Source: Mycolicibacter sinensis
Lineage (GTDB): Bacteria > Actinomycetota > Actinomycetes > Mycobacteriales > Mycobacteriaceae
Assembly: GCF_001667945.1 (NCBI RefSeq)
Contig: NZ_LZJK01000008.1
Coordinates: 1 to 43,738 of the forward strand
Direction: 5' to 3'
DNA length: 43,738 bases
Part shown: in pieces, positions 16,062-24,399 of the stretch
Position numbering within the stretch: the stretch's first letter is position 1
Layout of the letters: each line of letters opens with the position of its first letter
Position numbers and translations under genes: made by a program
The notes under the pieces: model-generated
What the model was told of the DNA's origin: nothing
What the model saw: the letters and a program-made list of their open reading frames with translations, nothing else
Database searches by the model: none

Positions 16062-16655
16062 ATGGCCGTCGTACCCATCCGCATTGTGGGCGATCCCGTC
16101 CTGCACACCCCGACCAGTCTGGTTCCCATCGCCGAAGACGGCTCGCTGCCGGCCGACCTGGGTGAGCTGATCGACACCATGTACGAGACCATGGACGCCG
16201 CCAACGGGGTGGGCCTGGCCGCGAACCAGATCGGCGTGGGGCTGCGGGTCTTCGTCTACGACTGCGCCGACGACCGCCGCTCGACCACCCGGCGCCGCGG
16301 CGTGGTGGTCAACCCGGTGCTGGAGACCTCCGAGCGCCCCGAGACGATGCCTGATCCGGACAACGACGACGAAGGCTGCCTGTCGGTGCCCGGTGAATCG
16401 TTTCCGACCGGCCGGGCGGAATGGGCGCGGGTCACCGGCTTGGACGCCGACGGCAAGCCGGTCACGCTGGAGGGCACCGGGTTGTTCGCCCGGATGCTGC
16501 AGCACGAGACCGGACACCTGGACGGCCTGCTCTACCTCGACATGCTGGTCGGCCGGCATGCCCGCGCGGCGAAGCGGACGGTGAAATCCAACGGCTGGGG
16601 CGTCCCGGGCCTGTCCTGGATGCCCGGCGACGTGCCCGATCCGTTCGGCCACTGA
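16062..16655 (+). CDS. def: Peptide deformylase
   Basis: This 197-residue enzyme removes the formyl group from the starting methionine of new proteins. All three family motifs are present: [10 protein letters not shown] (49-58), EGCLSVP with metal ligand C106, and QHETGHLDG with H148, E149 and H152. It has the C-terminal extension (about 165-197) usual in mycobacterial Def. It is the first gene of a plus-strand run (def, GNAT, xthA) matching the order of Rv0429c-Rv0427c. Confidence 0.97.
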   Translation: MAVVPIRIVGDPVLHTPTSLVPIAEDGSLPADLGELIDTMYETMDAANGVGLAANQIGVGLRVFVYDCADDRRSTTRRRGVVVNPVLETSERPETMPDPDNDDEGCLSVPGESFPTGRAEWARVTGLDADGKPVTLEGTGLFARMLQHETGHLDGLLYLDMLVGRHARAAKRTVKSNGWGVPGLSWMPGDVPDPFGH

Positions 16656-16665
16656 CCAGCCGGTG

Positions 16666-17583
16666 ATGTCCCCGCCACCCGAACTCCCTGAGATCGGCGT
16701 CCGGGTGAGCCTGCGCTATCTGCGCCCGCCCGGCTCCGAGCCGCCGATGGGCGATGTGGTGGGGCATCTGGTGGCGACCGGGCCGCTGGTGCGGGTCCGC
16801 TCCGCGGACGGGGTGGTCCACGAATGCCGGCACGCCGACGTGCTCTATGTGCGCCGGCTGACCGATCGGCCGGTGAAGAACTCGGCGATCCGCTCCGTCG
16901 AGCACGCCGCCGCCCTGGCCTGGCCGGGCAGCGAACACCAGTGGCTCGAGGGCTGGCTGCTGCGGGCCGCACCGGGCGCTGGGTTGCAAGCCAATTCCGC
17001 TGTGCCCCTCGACATGTTCGCCCACAGAAACACCGTTCCGGCGATCCTCGACTGGTACGCGCAGCGGGGGTTGCCGCCGTACCTGGCGGTACCGGAACGG
17101 CTGCTGCGACTGCCCGAGGGCATTCCCACGCGGTATGAGACCCGCACCCTGGTGTGCGATCTGCCCACCGGGGAGCGCGGCGGCGCTGTGATGCTGGCCG
17201 CCGAACCCGACGCCGACTGGCTGGCCTGCTACGGCGAAGCGGCGCCGCCGCTCGGCGTGCTGACCGCGGTGGTCGACGGCGAGGTGGTGTTCGCTTCGAT
17301 CCCCGGGATCGCGGTCGGGCGGGGTGCGGTCACCGCCGGCCCGGACGGCACCCGCTGGCTGGGCGTAACGGCGTTGCGGGTGGTCGAGGGCCGGCGGCGC
17401 CAGGGCCACGGGCGAGCGGTCTGCGCCGCCCTGCAGGCCTGGGGCGTCGACCGCGGCGCCACCCGCGGCTACGCCCAGGTGCCCACCGGCGGGCCCGGCG
17501 ATCCCGACGCCTTCGGCTTCTTCGAGGCGATCGGGTTCGCCGCCCAGCACCGCACCCGCTACCTGGACGCCCATCTAGGGTGA
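16666..17583 (+). CDS. GNAT acetyltransferase, Rv0428c-like
   Basis: The protein has about 305 residues. The first 65 or so form a beta-rich domain (VRVSLRYLRPPG, then DVVGHLV and DGVVHECRHADVLYVRR). The GNAT acetyltransferase fold occupies the C-terminal part, with the acetyl-CoA loop VVEGRRRQGHGRAV and a final FFEAIGFAAQHRTRYL. The acceptor is unknown. The start is GTG 16663 or ATG 16666, which differ by one residue. It lies between def and xthA, and its stop overlaps the xthA start (GTGA). Confidence 0.88.
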   Translation: MSPPPELPEIGVRVSLRYLRPPGSEPPMGDVVGHLVATGPLVRVRSADGVVHECRHADVLYVRRLTDRPVKNSAIRSVEHAAALAWPGSEHQWLEGWLLRAAPGAGLQANSAVPLDMFAHRNTVPAILDWYAQRGLPPYLAVPERLLRLPEGIPTRYETRTLVCDLPTGERGGAVMLAAEPDADWLACYGEAAPPLGVLTAVVDGEVVFASIPGIAVGRGAVTAGPDGTRWLGVTALRVVEGRRRQGHGRAVCAALQAWGVDRGATRGYAQVPTGGPGDPDAFGFFEAIGFAAQHRTRYLDAHLG

Positions 17584-18401
17584 CTTCGGTGACTGCACTG
17601 CGACTGGCAACCTGGAATGTCAACTCCATCCGCACCCGGCTGGACCGGGTGACCGACTGGCTGGCCCGCGCGCAGGTCGACGTACTGGCCATGCAGGAGA
17701 CCAAGTGCACTGACGCGCAGTTCCCCACACTGCCGTTCCACGAACTGGGCTACGAGGTGGCACATGTCGGCCACAACCAGTGGAACGGGGTGGCGATCGC
17801 CTCCCGGGTCGGGCTCGACGACGTCGAAGTCGGGTTCCCCGGGCAGCCGGTCTGGGCCAAACCGGACGCCGACCCGGCGGTGGAGGCACGGGCCCTGGGC
17901 GCCACCTGCGGCGGGGTGCGGGTATGGAGCCTGTATGTGCCCAACGGTCGCGCACTGAACGACCCGCATTACACGTACAAGTTGGAATGGCTTGCCGCGC
18001 TGCGTGATACCGCTGAAAGCTGGCTTATCGACGACCCGTCGGCGCCGATCGCGCTGGTCGGCGACTGGAACATCGCCCCGCAGGACGACGATGTGTGGAG
18101 CATGGAGTTCTTCGACGGTGCGACGCACGTCTCAGAGCCGGAGCGCAGCGCGTTCCGCGCACTGACCGAGGCGCAGTACCTCGACGTGGTGCGGCCGTTC
18201 ACCCCCGGCCCCGGCGTCTATACCTATTGGGACTACACGCAGCTGCGGTTCCCCAAGAAGCAGGGCATGCGCATCGACTTCATCCTGGGCTCCCCCGCGC
18301 TGGCGACTCGGGTCACGCACGCCGAGATCGTCCGTGAAGAGCGCAAGGGCAAGGCGCCCAGCGACCACGCGCCGGTGCTGGTGGACATTCAACGGGTCTG
18401 A
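17580..18401 (+). CDS. xthA: Exodeoxyribonuclease III / AP endonuclease
   Basis: The 273-residue protein is of the exonuclease III family (endonuclease/exonuclease/phosphatase fold). It repairs abasic sites and blocked 3' ends in base excision repair. Visible motifs are LATWNVNSIRTRL near the N-terminus, MQETKC with the metal-binding glutamate, GDWNIAPQDDD, RIDFILGS and SDHAPV with the catalytic aspartate and histidine. The GTG at 17580 overlaps the GNAT stop; a second GTG at 17589 would shorten it by three residues. Confidence 0.95.
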   Translation: MTSVTALRLATWNVNSIRTRLDRVTDWLARAQVDVLAMQETKCTDAQFPTLPFHELGYEVAHVGHNQWNGVAIASRVGLDDVEVGFPGQPVWAKPDADPAVEARALGATCGGVRVWSLYVPNGRALNDPHYTYKLEWLAALRDTAESWLIDDPSAPIALVGDWNIAPQDDDVWSMEFFDGATHVSEPERSAFRALTEAQYLDVVRPFTPGPGVYTYWDYTQLRFPKKQGMRIDFILGSPALATRVTHAEIVREERKGKAPSDHAPVLVDIQRV

Positions 18402-18508
18402 CGGGCCGCGGTTATATGAATTCTGTGTGGATTTCCCGGTGTTCGCCGATTAGCGCATAGGATGGATCGGGTTAACCAATTTGCTCATTTGAAGGGCAGG
18501 GAATACCC

Positions 18509-18985
18509 ATGAACGCCGTCGCAGGGACGGTACGGAAGGTGGCCGGGGCGGCAACCCGCGCGGCGACCATGACCACCGAGGCGGCCGGCGCGATCGGCGG
18601 GGCCGCGCTCAACGGGGTGATCGGCGGATTGAAGGGTGCGGCCAGCGGTGCGCAACGCGGCCTGAGCACCGGCAGCCACTCCACCCCCGCGGCCGCACTG
18701 ACCCTGGGCGCCCTGGGCGTCTCCGGGTTGGTCGAGTGGCCGGTGCTGGTGGCGGTGGGCGGCACCGCGCTGGTGCTCAAGCAACTCAACGGCCGGTCCG
18801 AGGACGGCAAAGCGCCGACGGCGGCCCCGGCGAAAACCCCGGCGAAGGCTCCGACCGCGGCCGCACGGCCGTTGAAGTCGGTGAAGTCCGGGAAGCCGGC
18901 GGGTTCCCCGCGGCGCAGCCCGCAGCCGAAGAAGACCACCGCACGGCAGTCGCGCAGCGGCAGCAGCGCTCGCGCGCGCCACTGA
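18509..18985 (+). CDS. Small Ala/Gly-rich membrane protein, Rv0426c-like
   Basis: The protein has 158 residues. An N-terminal Ala/Gly/Thr-rich amphipathic stretch (1-60) is followed by a hydrophobic segment at about 65-95 containing VEWPVLVAVGGTALVL, and then by a Lys/Pro/Ala-rich basic tail. AGGGCAGGG upstream supports the start. It lies 10 bp before ctpH and is likely cotranscribed. The hydrophobic segment resembles that of the small protein encoded just after ctpH (IDWPVAVAVAAGHIL), so both may interact with the transporter. Its function is otherwise unknown. Confidence 0.85.
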   Translation: MNAVAGTVRKVAGAATRAATMTTEAAGAIGGAALNGVIGGLKGAASGAQRGLSTGSHSTPAAALTLGALGVSGLVEWPVLVAVGGTALVLKQLNGRSEDGKAPTAAPAKTPAKAPTAAARPLKSVKSGKPAGSPRRSPQPKKTTARQSRSGSSARARH

Positions 18986-18995
18986 TCGGGCCCGA

Positions 18996-21900
18996 GTGGA
19001 TTTAGGCCGTGCCGTCAGGCACTCTCTTCCGCTGCGCGCAGCGAACTTCGGTGTCCAACTCACCTCCGCGCTGGTAGACACATCGGTGCAGACTGCGGCC
19101 GGGTTAGCCGGCGCGGTCTTGCCCAATGCCGAGACCGGGTGGTCGCTGTCCCGGCGGTGCTTCCGCGGCGAGCAGCGGGCCTGGGTGGAGGTGCGCGGGC
19201 TGGACGGACCGACCGGAGCCGAGCTGGCAACCGCCGTGCTCGGTGCGGCGCGGGCGCTACCCGGGGTCACCTCCGTCCGGTTGAACCACCCGTTGTCGCG
19301 CCTGGTGGTCGGCCTGGACTCGTCCGCCGCCGACGTGGTCTCGTTGCGCGAGCTGTGCCGCGTCGTCGCCGACACCGAGAACCGGTACCGTCGGCTGGCG
19401 CACCGTGGCCGCCCGCCGGCGAGCCTGCCCGGGGACGGCATGACGCAGGCGTTACGCGCGTTGACGGTCGGCGCCAACGTCGCCGGTCTGGGCTTGGCGA
19501 CCCTCGGCCGGCTGCTGCGGTTGCCGGGGCTGCCGCTGGGCCTGGAAGCCGGCGTCATCGTCGTCGACTACCAGCCGCGGCTGCGCCGCCTGCTCGAGGA
19601 GAGCATCGGCAAGCAGGCCACCGACGCCCTGCTATCGCTGGCCGGTGCCGGCGTGCACACCCTCAACCAGGCACCCACCGCGCTGGCGGTGGACCTGTCG
19701 ATGGAGGCGATGCGCGCCGGGGAGGAACGCGCCGCGGCGCGGGCCTGGCGCCGCTGCGAACCCGAGCTCGCCGACTACGCCGACCACCCTGCGGTGACCG
19801 TCCCGCCCCGGCCGGCGCCGCGTCCGCCGGGTCCGGTCGAACGGCATCTGACCCGTAGCGCCTGGGCGCAGGCCGTCGGGGCCGGGGTGATCGGCGCCGC
19901 CACCCGCAGCCCCGACCTGGCCGGTACCGCCGCGGCGGTGGCCGCGCCGAAGGGCACCCGCGCCGCGCGCGAGTCCTTCGCCGCGACCCTGGGCCGCGGT
20001 CTGGCCGACCAGCACGGCGCCGTGGTGCTGCGGCCGGGCAGCCTGCGTGAGCTCGACCGGATCGACACCGTGATCATCGATCCGCGGGTGCTGTGCGGCG
20101 ACGACCTGCGGGTGATGCAGGTGCGCGGCGCCGACGACGACGAGCTGCGCGCCGTGTGGGCGCAGGCCCAAGCCCGGCTGAGCGACCCTGGCCTCACACC
20201 GGGCTGGCATCGGATCGGTCCGCGCGCCGGCGTCGAGGCGTCGTTCCAGCCCGCGCTGCTGCCGTTGGCCGCCGCGGTGGTGACCGAGGCCCGGCATGCC
20301 GACGTGGAAGTGGTCTCGGTCGAGACCGAGGCGCTCGGCGAGCTGCGCCCGATCTTCGACGACATCCGACCACTGGACGGGGCCTCGGTGGACGAGGCGC
20401 TGGTCGCCGCGGTCAGCGCCTATCAGGCCGATGGTCACGATGTCGCGGTGCTGTCGACGGCCGCGGTCGAAGCATTGGCGGCCGCCGACGTGGCGCTGGG
20501 CATCCTGCCGGGACGGGATCGCCCGCCGTGGTGTGCCGACGTGTTGCTGACCGACCTGGCTGCCGCGTGGCGAGTGCTGCACGCGCTGCCGGCGGCTCGC
20601 TCCGCCGCCCGCCGCGGTGTCGAGATCGCCACCGGCGCTTCGACGTTGGGTGCGCTGCTGATGCTGCCCGGGGTGCGAGGTCGCGGGCCCGGCCCGGTGA
20701 CCACCGGCGCGGCGGCCGGCGCGCTGTCCGGCTACTGGCTGGCCCGGCGTGCGGTGGATGCCGCGACGCCGCGGCCGGCGGCGGTGCACGAATGGCACGC
20801 GATGTCGGTCGAGCAGGTACAGGCGGTACTTCCGCCGCCGGACCTGGAGGTCCCGGCCGAGACCCGCCGCGCTCCGGCGGCGGCGGCCGCGCTGGCCGCC
20901 GTCGATCTGGCCCGCCGCGGCGCGCAGCGCACCGCACCGCCCCGGCTGTTGTGGCAGTTCGCCCAGGCCGTGCGCAGTGAACTATCCGACCCGATCACGC
21001 CGGTGCTGGCGTTGGGGGCAGCGGCCAGCGCGGTGCTGGGCTCGCCGGTCGACGCCGTCCTGGTGGGTTCGGTGCTCGGCGGCAACGCCGTCCTGGCGGC
21101 CGCCCAGCGACTGGTGGCCGAGCGACGGCTCAATGTCCTGCTCAACGAGCAGGTGGCACCCGCCCGCAAGGTGATCCTGGGCGCCACAACCGACGACCGC
21201 ACCTACTGCGACGTGAACGCCGAAGATCTGCGGCCCGGTGAACTGATCGAGGTCCGCTCGCATGAGGTGGTGCCCGCCGACGGGCGACTGATCGACGCCG
21301 ACGACCTCGAGGTCGACGAGTCCTCACTGACCGGCGAATCCCTGTCTGTGGTCAAGCAGGTCGAGGCCACCCCGGGGGCGGAACTGCCGGAACGCGAGTG
21401 CATGGTCTACGCCGGCACCACGGTCATCACCGGAACGGCGTTGGCGCTGGTGACCGCCGCCGGGGGCGACACCTACAGTCGCCGGGCCGCCGACCTGGTC
21501 GCCGGTGAGCAGTCCGCGGTCGGCTTGCAACACCAGTTGAGCCTGCTGACCAGCAAGGCGTGGCGGATCAGCCTGGCCGGCGGGACGCTGGTGACCGGGC
21601 TGGGCATGCTCCGGCGGATCGGGCTGCGCCAGTCGGTGGCGTCCGGCATCGCGATCGCCGTCGCGGCGATCCCGGAGGGGCTGCCGCTGGTGGCGACGCT
21701 CGCCCAGCAGGCATCCGCTCGCCGATTGACCAAATCCGGTGTGCTGGTACGTGTTCCCCGTTCGGTGGAGGCGCTCGGTCGCGTCGACGTGGTGTGCTTC
21801 GACAAGACCGGGACGCTGAGCCAGAACCGGCTGCGGGTGACCCAGGTCAAACCCGCACCGGGTTACTCGGCCGACCAGGTTTTGACGTCCGCAGCGCACG

Positions 21901-23489
21901 CCGCGCCGGCGACCAACGGGCGGCAGGTGCACGCTACCGATGCCGCGATCGTCGAGGCCGCGGTGGCCGCCGAAGTGGTGGACCCTGATCGCGGCGAGGT
22001 CGCCCACCTGCCATTCCGCTCTGGCCGCAGTTATTCGGCGTCGGTCGACGGCGCCGAGCTGTGCGTCAAGGGTGCCCCGGAGGTGGTAGTGCCCGCCTGC
22101 GGCGGTGACCCGGCGATCCGCCGAACGGTGCTCGACATGGCCGGCCAGGGCCTGCGGGTGATCGCCGTCGCCCGGCGCGAGCTGTCCCGCGAACAGGTCG
22201 CCGTCCTCGGCGATGATCCGGATCCGGAGGACATCGCCGAATTCTGCGGTGCCGGACTGACTTTCGTCGGCCTGCTGGGGATCGCCGACACACCGCGCCC
22301 GGAAGCCGCCGATCTGTTGGCCGAACTGGACCGCCGCAAGATCCCGGTGCGGCTGATCACCGGTGACCACCCGGTCACCGCTACCGCGATCGCCCGGGAG
22401 ATGGGACTGGCCGTCAGCGCCGATCAGGTGATCAGCGGCACGGACTGGGATGCGTTGTCCCGCAAGGGCCAAGAGCAAGCGGTGAACGAGAAGGTGGTAT
22501 TCGCCCGGATGTCGCCGGAGAACAAGGTTCAGGTCGTCCAGACCCTGGAGCGCACCGGCAAGGTGTCGGCGATGGTCGGCGACGGCGCCAACGACGCGGC
22601 CGCGATCCGGGCGGCCACCGTGGGCCTCGCCGTCGTGGCGCACGGCAGCGAATCGGCAAGCACCGCTGCGGATGTGGTGCTGGTCGGCGGTCGGGTGCAT
22701 GCGCTGCTGGACGCACTCGACGAGGGCCGCGAACTGTGGCAGCGGGTGCAGGCCGCGGTGGCGGTGCTGTTGGGCGGCAACGCCGGTGAGGTGGCGTTCG
22801 CGATCATCGGCAGTGCGATCACCGGCCGCTCACCGTTGAACGCCCGCCAGCTGCTGCTGGTGAACATGCTCACCGATGCGCTGCCGGCCACTGCGCTGGC
22901 GGTCAGCGAGCTGAGCGAGTCCGCAGCGTCGGCCGCTCGCGGGCCGGACCCGGACGCGCTGTGGCGCGCGGTCGCGGTGCGCGGGGTGACCACCGCGTCG
23001 TCGGCGGTCGGCGCATGGGCGTTGGCGTCGTTCACCGGCCGCCAGCAGCGGGCGTCGACCGTCGCCCTGGTGTCCTTGGTGGCCGCCCAGCTGGGCCAGA
23101 CACTGCTGGACTCCCACGACGCGCTGGTGGTGCTGACCGCGGTCGGCTCGCTCGGCGTGATGGGGACGTTGATCTCCATTCCCGGTGTCAGTCAGCTGTT
23201 GGGCTGCACCCCGTTGGGCCCGGTGGGCTGGGCCCAGGCGCTGGGTACGGCGACGGTGGCCACCGTCGGTGCGGCGGTGGTGCCCCGGCTGCTGTCCAGT
23301 TGGCAGGACATCGCGGACAAGCCCACCGAGTTCATGGTGCCGGGGCCGCGCCAGCCGGACGGCACCCCAAGGTCCAACGGCCACCCCGCGCCGCGACTGC
23401 GGCTTGTGCACAATGGGGACACCGGCTCTCGTCGCGGAACGGCCGCGACCCGATCATCCGGCGACCCGTCGCCACCAGGAGGCTCATGA
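18996..23489 (+). CDS. ctpH: Large P-type cation-transporting ATPase
   Basis: The protein has 1497 residues and lies in the cytoplasmic membrane. The N-terminal 640 or so residues are an extension typical of CtpH/CtpI. They include a degenerate HMA-like segment without CxxC (LPGVTSVRLNHPLSRLVVGL) and hydrophobic stretches. The P-type core follows: actuator TGES at 779-782, the IPEGLPLV membrane motif near 892, phosphorylation D936 in DKTGTLSQ, and the hinge GDGAND near 1195-1200. PEGLP and the MLTDALPATALAVS segment point to a P2-like (type II) pump, but the ion is not known. The GTG start at 18996 is supported by the tight spacing. The stop overlaps the next gene. Confidence 0.95.
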   Translation: MDLGRAVRHSLPLRAANFGVQLTSALVDTSVQTAAGLAGAVLPNAETGWSLSRRCFRGEQRAWVEVRGLDGPTGAELATAVLGAARALPGVTSVRLNHPLSRLVVGLDSSAADVVSLRELCRVVADTENRYRRLAHRGRPPASLPGDGMTQALRALTVGANVAGLGLATLGRLLRLPGLPLGLEAGVIVVDYQPRLRRLLEESIGKQATDALLSLAGAGVHTLNQAPTALAVDLSMEAMRAGEERAAARAWRRCEPELADYADHPAVTVPPRPAPRPPGPVERHLTRSAWAQAVGAGVIGAATRSPDLAGTAAAVAAPKGTRAARESFAATLGRGLADQHGAVVLRPGSLRELDRIDTVIIDPRVLCGDDLRVMQVRGADDDELRAVWAQAQARLSDPGLTPGWHRIGPRAGVEASFQPALLPLAAAVVTEARHADVEVVSVETEALGELRPIFDDIRPLDGASVDEALVAAVSAYQADGHDVAVLSTAAVEALAAADVALGILPGRDRPPWCADVLLTDLAAAWRVLHALPAARSAARRGVEIATGASTLGALLMLPGVRGRGPGPVTTGAAAGALSGYWLARRAVDAATPRPAAVHEWHAMSVEQVQAVLPPPDLEVPAETRRAPAAAAALAAVDLARRGAQRTAPPRLLWQFAQAVRSELSDPITPVLALGAAASAVLGSPVDAVLVGSVLGGNAVLAAAQRLVAERRLNVLLNEQVAPARKVILGATTDDRTYCDVNAEDLRPGELIEVRSHEVVPADGRLIDADDLEVDESSLTGESLSVVKQVEATPGAELPERECMVYAGTTVITGTALALVTAAGGDTYSRRAADLVAGEQSAVGLQHQLSLLTSKAWRISLAGGTLVTGLGMLRRIGLRQSVASGIAIAVAAIPEGLPLVATLAQQASARRLTKSGVLVRVPRSVEALGRVDVVCFDKTGTLSQNRLRVTQVKPAPGYSADQVLTSAAHAAPATNGRQVHATDAAIVEAAVAAEVVDPDRGEVAHLPFRSGRSYSASVDGAELCVKGAPEVVVPACGGDPAIRRTVLDMAGQGLRVIAVARRELSREQVAVLGDDPDPEDIAEFCGAGLTFVGLLGIADTPRPEAADLLAELDRRKIPVRLITGDHPVTATAIAREMGLAVSADQVISGTDWDALSRKGQEQAVNEKVVFARMSPENKVQVVQTLERTGKVSAMVGDGANDAAAIRAATVGLAVVAHGSESASTAADVVLVGGRVHALLDALDEGRELWQRVQAAVAVLLGGNAGEVAFAIIGSAITGRSPLNARQLLLVNMLTDALPATALAVSELSESAASAARGPDPDALWRAVAVRGVTTASSAVGAWALASFTGRQQRASTVALVSLVAAQLGQTLLDSHDALVVLTAVGSLGVMGTLISIPGVSQLLGCTPLGPVGWAQALGTATVATVGAAVVPRLLSSWQDIADKPTEFMVPGPRQPDGTPRSNGHPAPRLRLVHNGDTGSRRGTAATRSSGDPSPPGGS

Positions 23490-23761
23490 TGGCGGACAAG
23501 CCGCGGCGTGGCGCGTCGCAACGGGAAGCGGTGGCCCATATCCGCGAAGCGGAGACCTTCGCGGTCGAGTTGCCGCTGGTCGGCAAGGTGACGGTGCCCC
23601 GTCCCGAGCAGCTGGCCTACTACGGGGGGCTGGCGCTGCTGGCGGCCTTCGAGATCATCGACTGGCCGGTTGCCGTTGCGGTGGCTGCCGGCCACATTCT
23701 GGCCAACAACCACCGCAGCGAGGTACTCGAGCAACTCGGCGAAGCCCTCGAAGACGTCTAG
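23489..23761 (+). CDS. Small membrane protein, Rv0424c-like
   Basis: The protein has 90 residues and ends at 23761. AGGAGG lies six bases before the ATG at 23489 and only three before the ATG at 23486, so the former is chosen. The start overlaps the ctpH stop. Residues 1-40 are hydrophilic (REAVAHIREAETF), followed by one or two hydrophobic segments (AYYGGLALLAAFEIIDWPVA, then VAVAAGHILANN), and a short acidic tail. The E/D-WPV-xVAV core matches that of the protein encoded before ctpH. It may be a pump accessory subunit, which is inference. Confidence 0.88.
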   Translation: MADKPRRGASQREAVAHIREAETFAVELPLVGKVTVPRPEQLAYYGGLALLAAFEIIDWPVAVAVAAGHILANNHRSEVLEQLGEALEDV

Positions 23762-23764
23762 ACC

Positions 23765-23968
23765 TCAGTGGTCGACGCTGAGCACCCCGACCCGCCACAG
23801 GAGGGCATACATCTGGTGCAGGGGGCCGCTGAGCAGCCGGGTGGTCATGTCGACGACCGGGTCCGAGGCAGGCGCGGCGGGCGCAGCCCGTCGGGGGTCC
23901 AGCTTCTTCGCCGTGCTCGCGGCACGCGGGGCCGGCGCCGGGATGTCGTTGTAAGCGATTGCAACCAT
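23765..23968 (-). CDS. 67-aa protein downstream of M-box riboswitch
   Basis: This is a small protein with an excellent ribosome binding site: AGGAGG, six bases before the ATG. It has an Ala/Pro/Lys-rich N-terminal half and a conserved-looking C-terminal half, DMTTRLLSGPLHQMYALLWR, which could form an amphipathic helix. It has no signal peptide and no clear transmembrane helix. The M-box magnesium riboswitch lies about 240 bases upstream on the same strand, with no other full-length gene between. In M. tuberculosis M-boxes precede Rv1535 and the PE20 locus; this protein may be a counterpart of Rv1535, but I could not verify that. It is convergent with the ctpH operon, 3 bp apart. Confidence 0.82.
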   Translation of the reverse strand: MVAIAYNDIPAPAPRAASTAKKLDPRRAAPAAPASDPVVDMTTRLLSGPLHQMYALLWRVGVLSVDH

Positions 23969-24027
23969 GATGGCCTCCTAGTCGCGTAACGGCGCTACGC
24001 GCCCAGCGAGGAGTCCGGGGTTGGGGC

Positions 24028-24108
24028 TCAGCTGGAGGCGGTATGCGACCGTTCGGATGGGGACGGAACAGACGTCAGATATCGGCTCGGACTATCACCG
24101 GAACTCAT
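24028..24108 (-). CDS. Candidate upstream ORF (26 aa) in M-box leader
   Basis: A 26-codon ORF lies between the M-box and the 67-aa gene, with AGGAGGTGAGGG ten bases before its ATG. The peptide begins MSSGDSPSRYLTSVPSPSER, rich in serine and proline. Its ribosome binding site is as strong as that of the gene below, so translation is plausible. Its stop is 59 bases before the 67-aa start. A leader peptide with prolines in a magnesium-responsive leader would parallel MgtL-type control in enterobacteria, but this is inference. Confidence 0.45.
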   Translation of the reverse strand: MSSGDSPSRYLTSVPSPSERSHTASS

Positions 24109-24208
24109 TCGTCCCTCACCTCCTCTCGGTCGCGGGCACGCTTGGGCGTACCGGTTCCACCGCATGCTCGGGAGGCAGCTCCGACGACTGTCGGGAGACC
24201 GCACCCCT

Positions 24209-24364
24209 CTCGTCAGAGCTTCGGCACTACACGGCGTGTCCATATTTCGGAAGCCACTTGGGCTCAACCCTTAAGCCGGGAGGAGCTGTCCTGACCCGGG
24301 GCGTCTTTCGACGTTCGGGGTCAGTGGCCTGTGTCCGTGCAGACGCCTCACCTAACGAGGTGCT
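24209..24364 (-). promoter_or_regulatory. M-box (ykoK leader) magnesium riboswitch
   Basis: Read on the minus strand, the element has the full M-box core in order: CACCTCGTTAGGTGAGGC, a variable stem, CAGGCCACTGACCCCG, the hairpin CGTCGAAAGACGCC, CGGGTCAGGACAG, CGGCTTAAGG, AAGTGGCTTCCG and the closing TAGTGCCGAAGCTCTGACG. These match the conserved M-box blocks I recall from Bacillus mgtE and the mycobacterial examples. The RNA senses free Mg2+ and normally lowers expression when Mg2+ is high. A hairpin with arms CTCCCGAC/GTCGGAG at 24197-24179 follows and may be part of the expression platform; no U-tract is present. The controlled gene is the 67-aa ORF at 23765-23968. Confidence 0.94.
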
Positions 24365-24399
24365 TGCGTGCTCCATAGTGCATGACGGTCAAGCCGCGG

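Noticed and set aside
21324..22700. 458-codon minus-strand ORF
   Set aside because: It is antisense to the catalytic core of ctpH and has no protein-like motifs.
23990..24200. Cyclic-di-AMP (ydaO) riboswitch
   Set aside because: A GGAACC and a CCGAGCC segment resembled it, but the end block does not fit, while the M-box just upstream explains the conserved sequence.
24028..24267. 79-codon minus-strand ORF
   Set aside because: Its first half runs through the closing stem of the M-box; only the last 26 codons have a ribosome binding site, and these are reported as the uORF.
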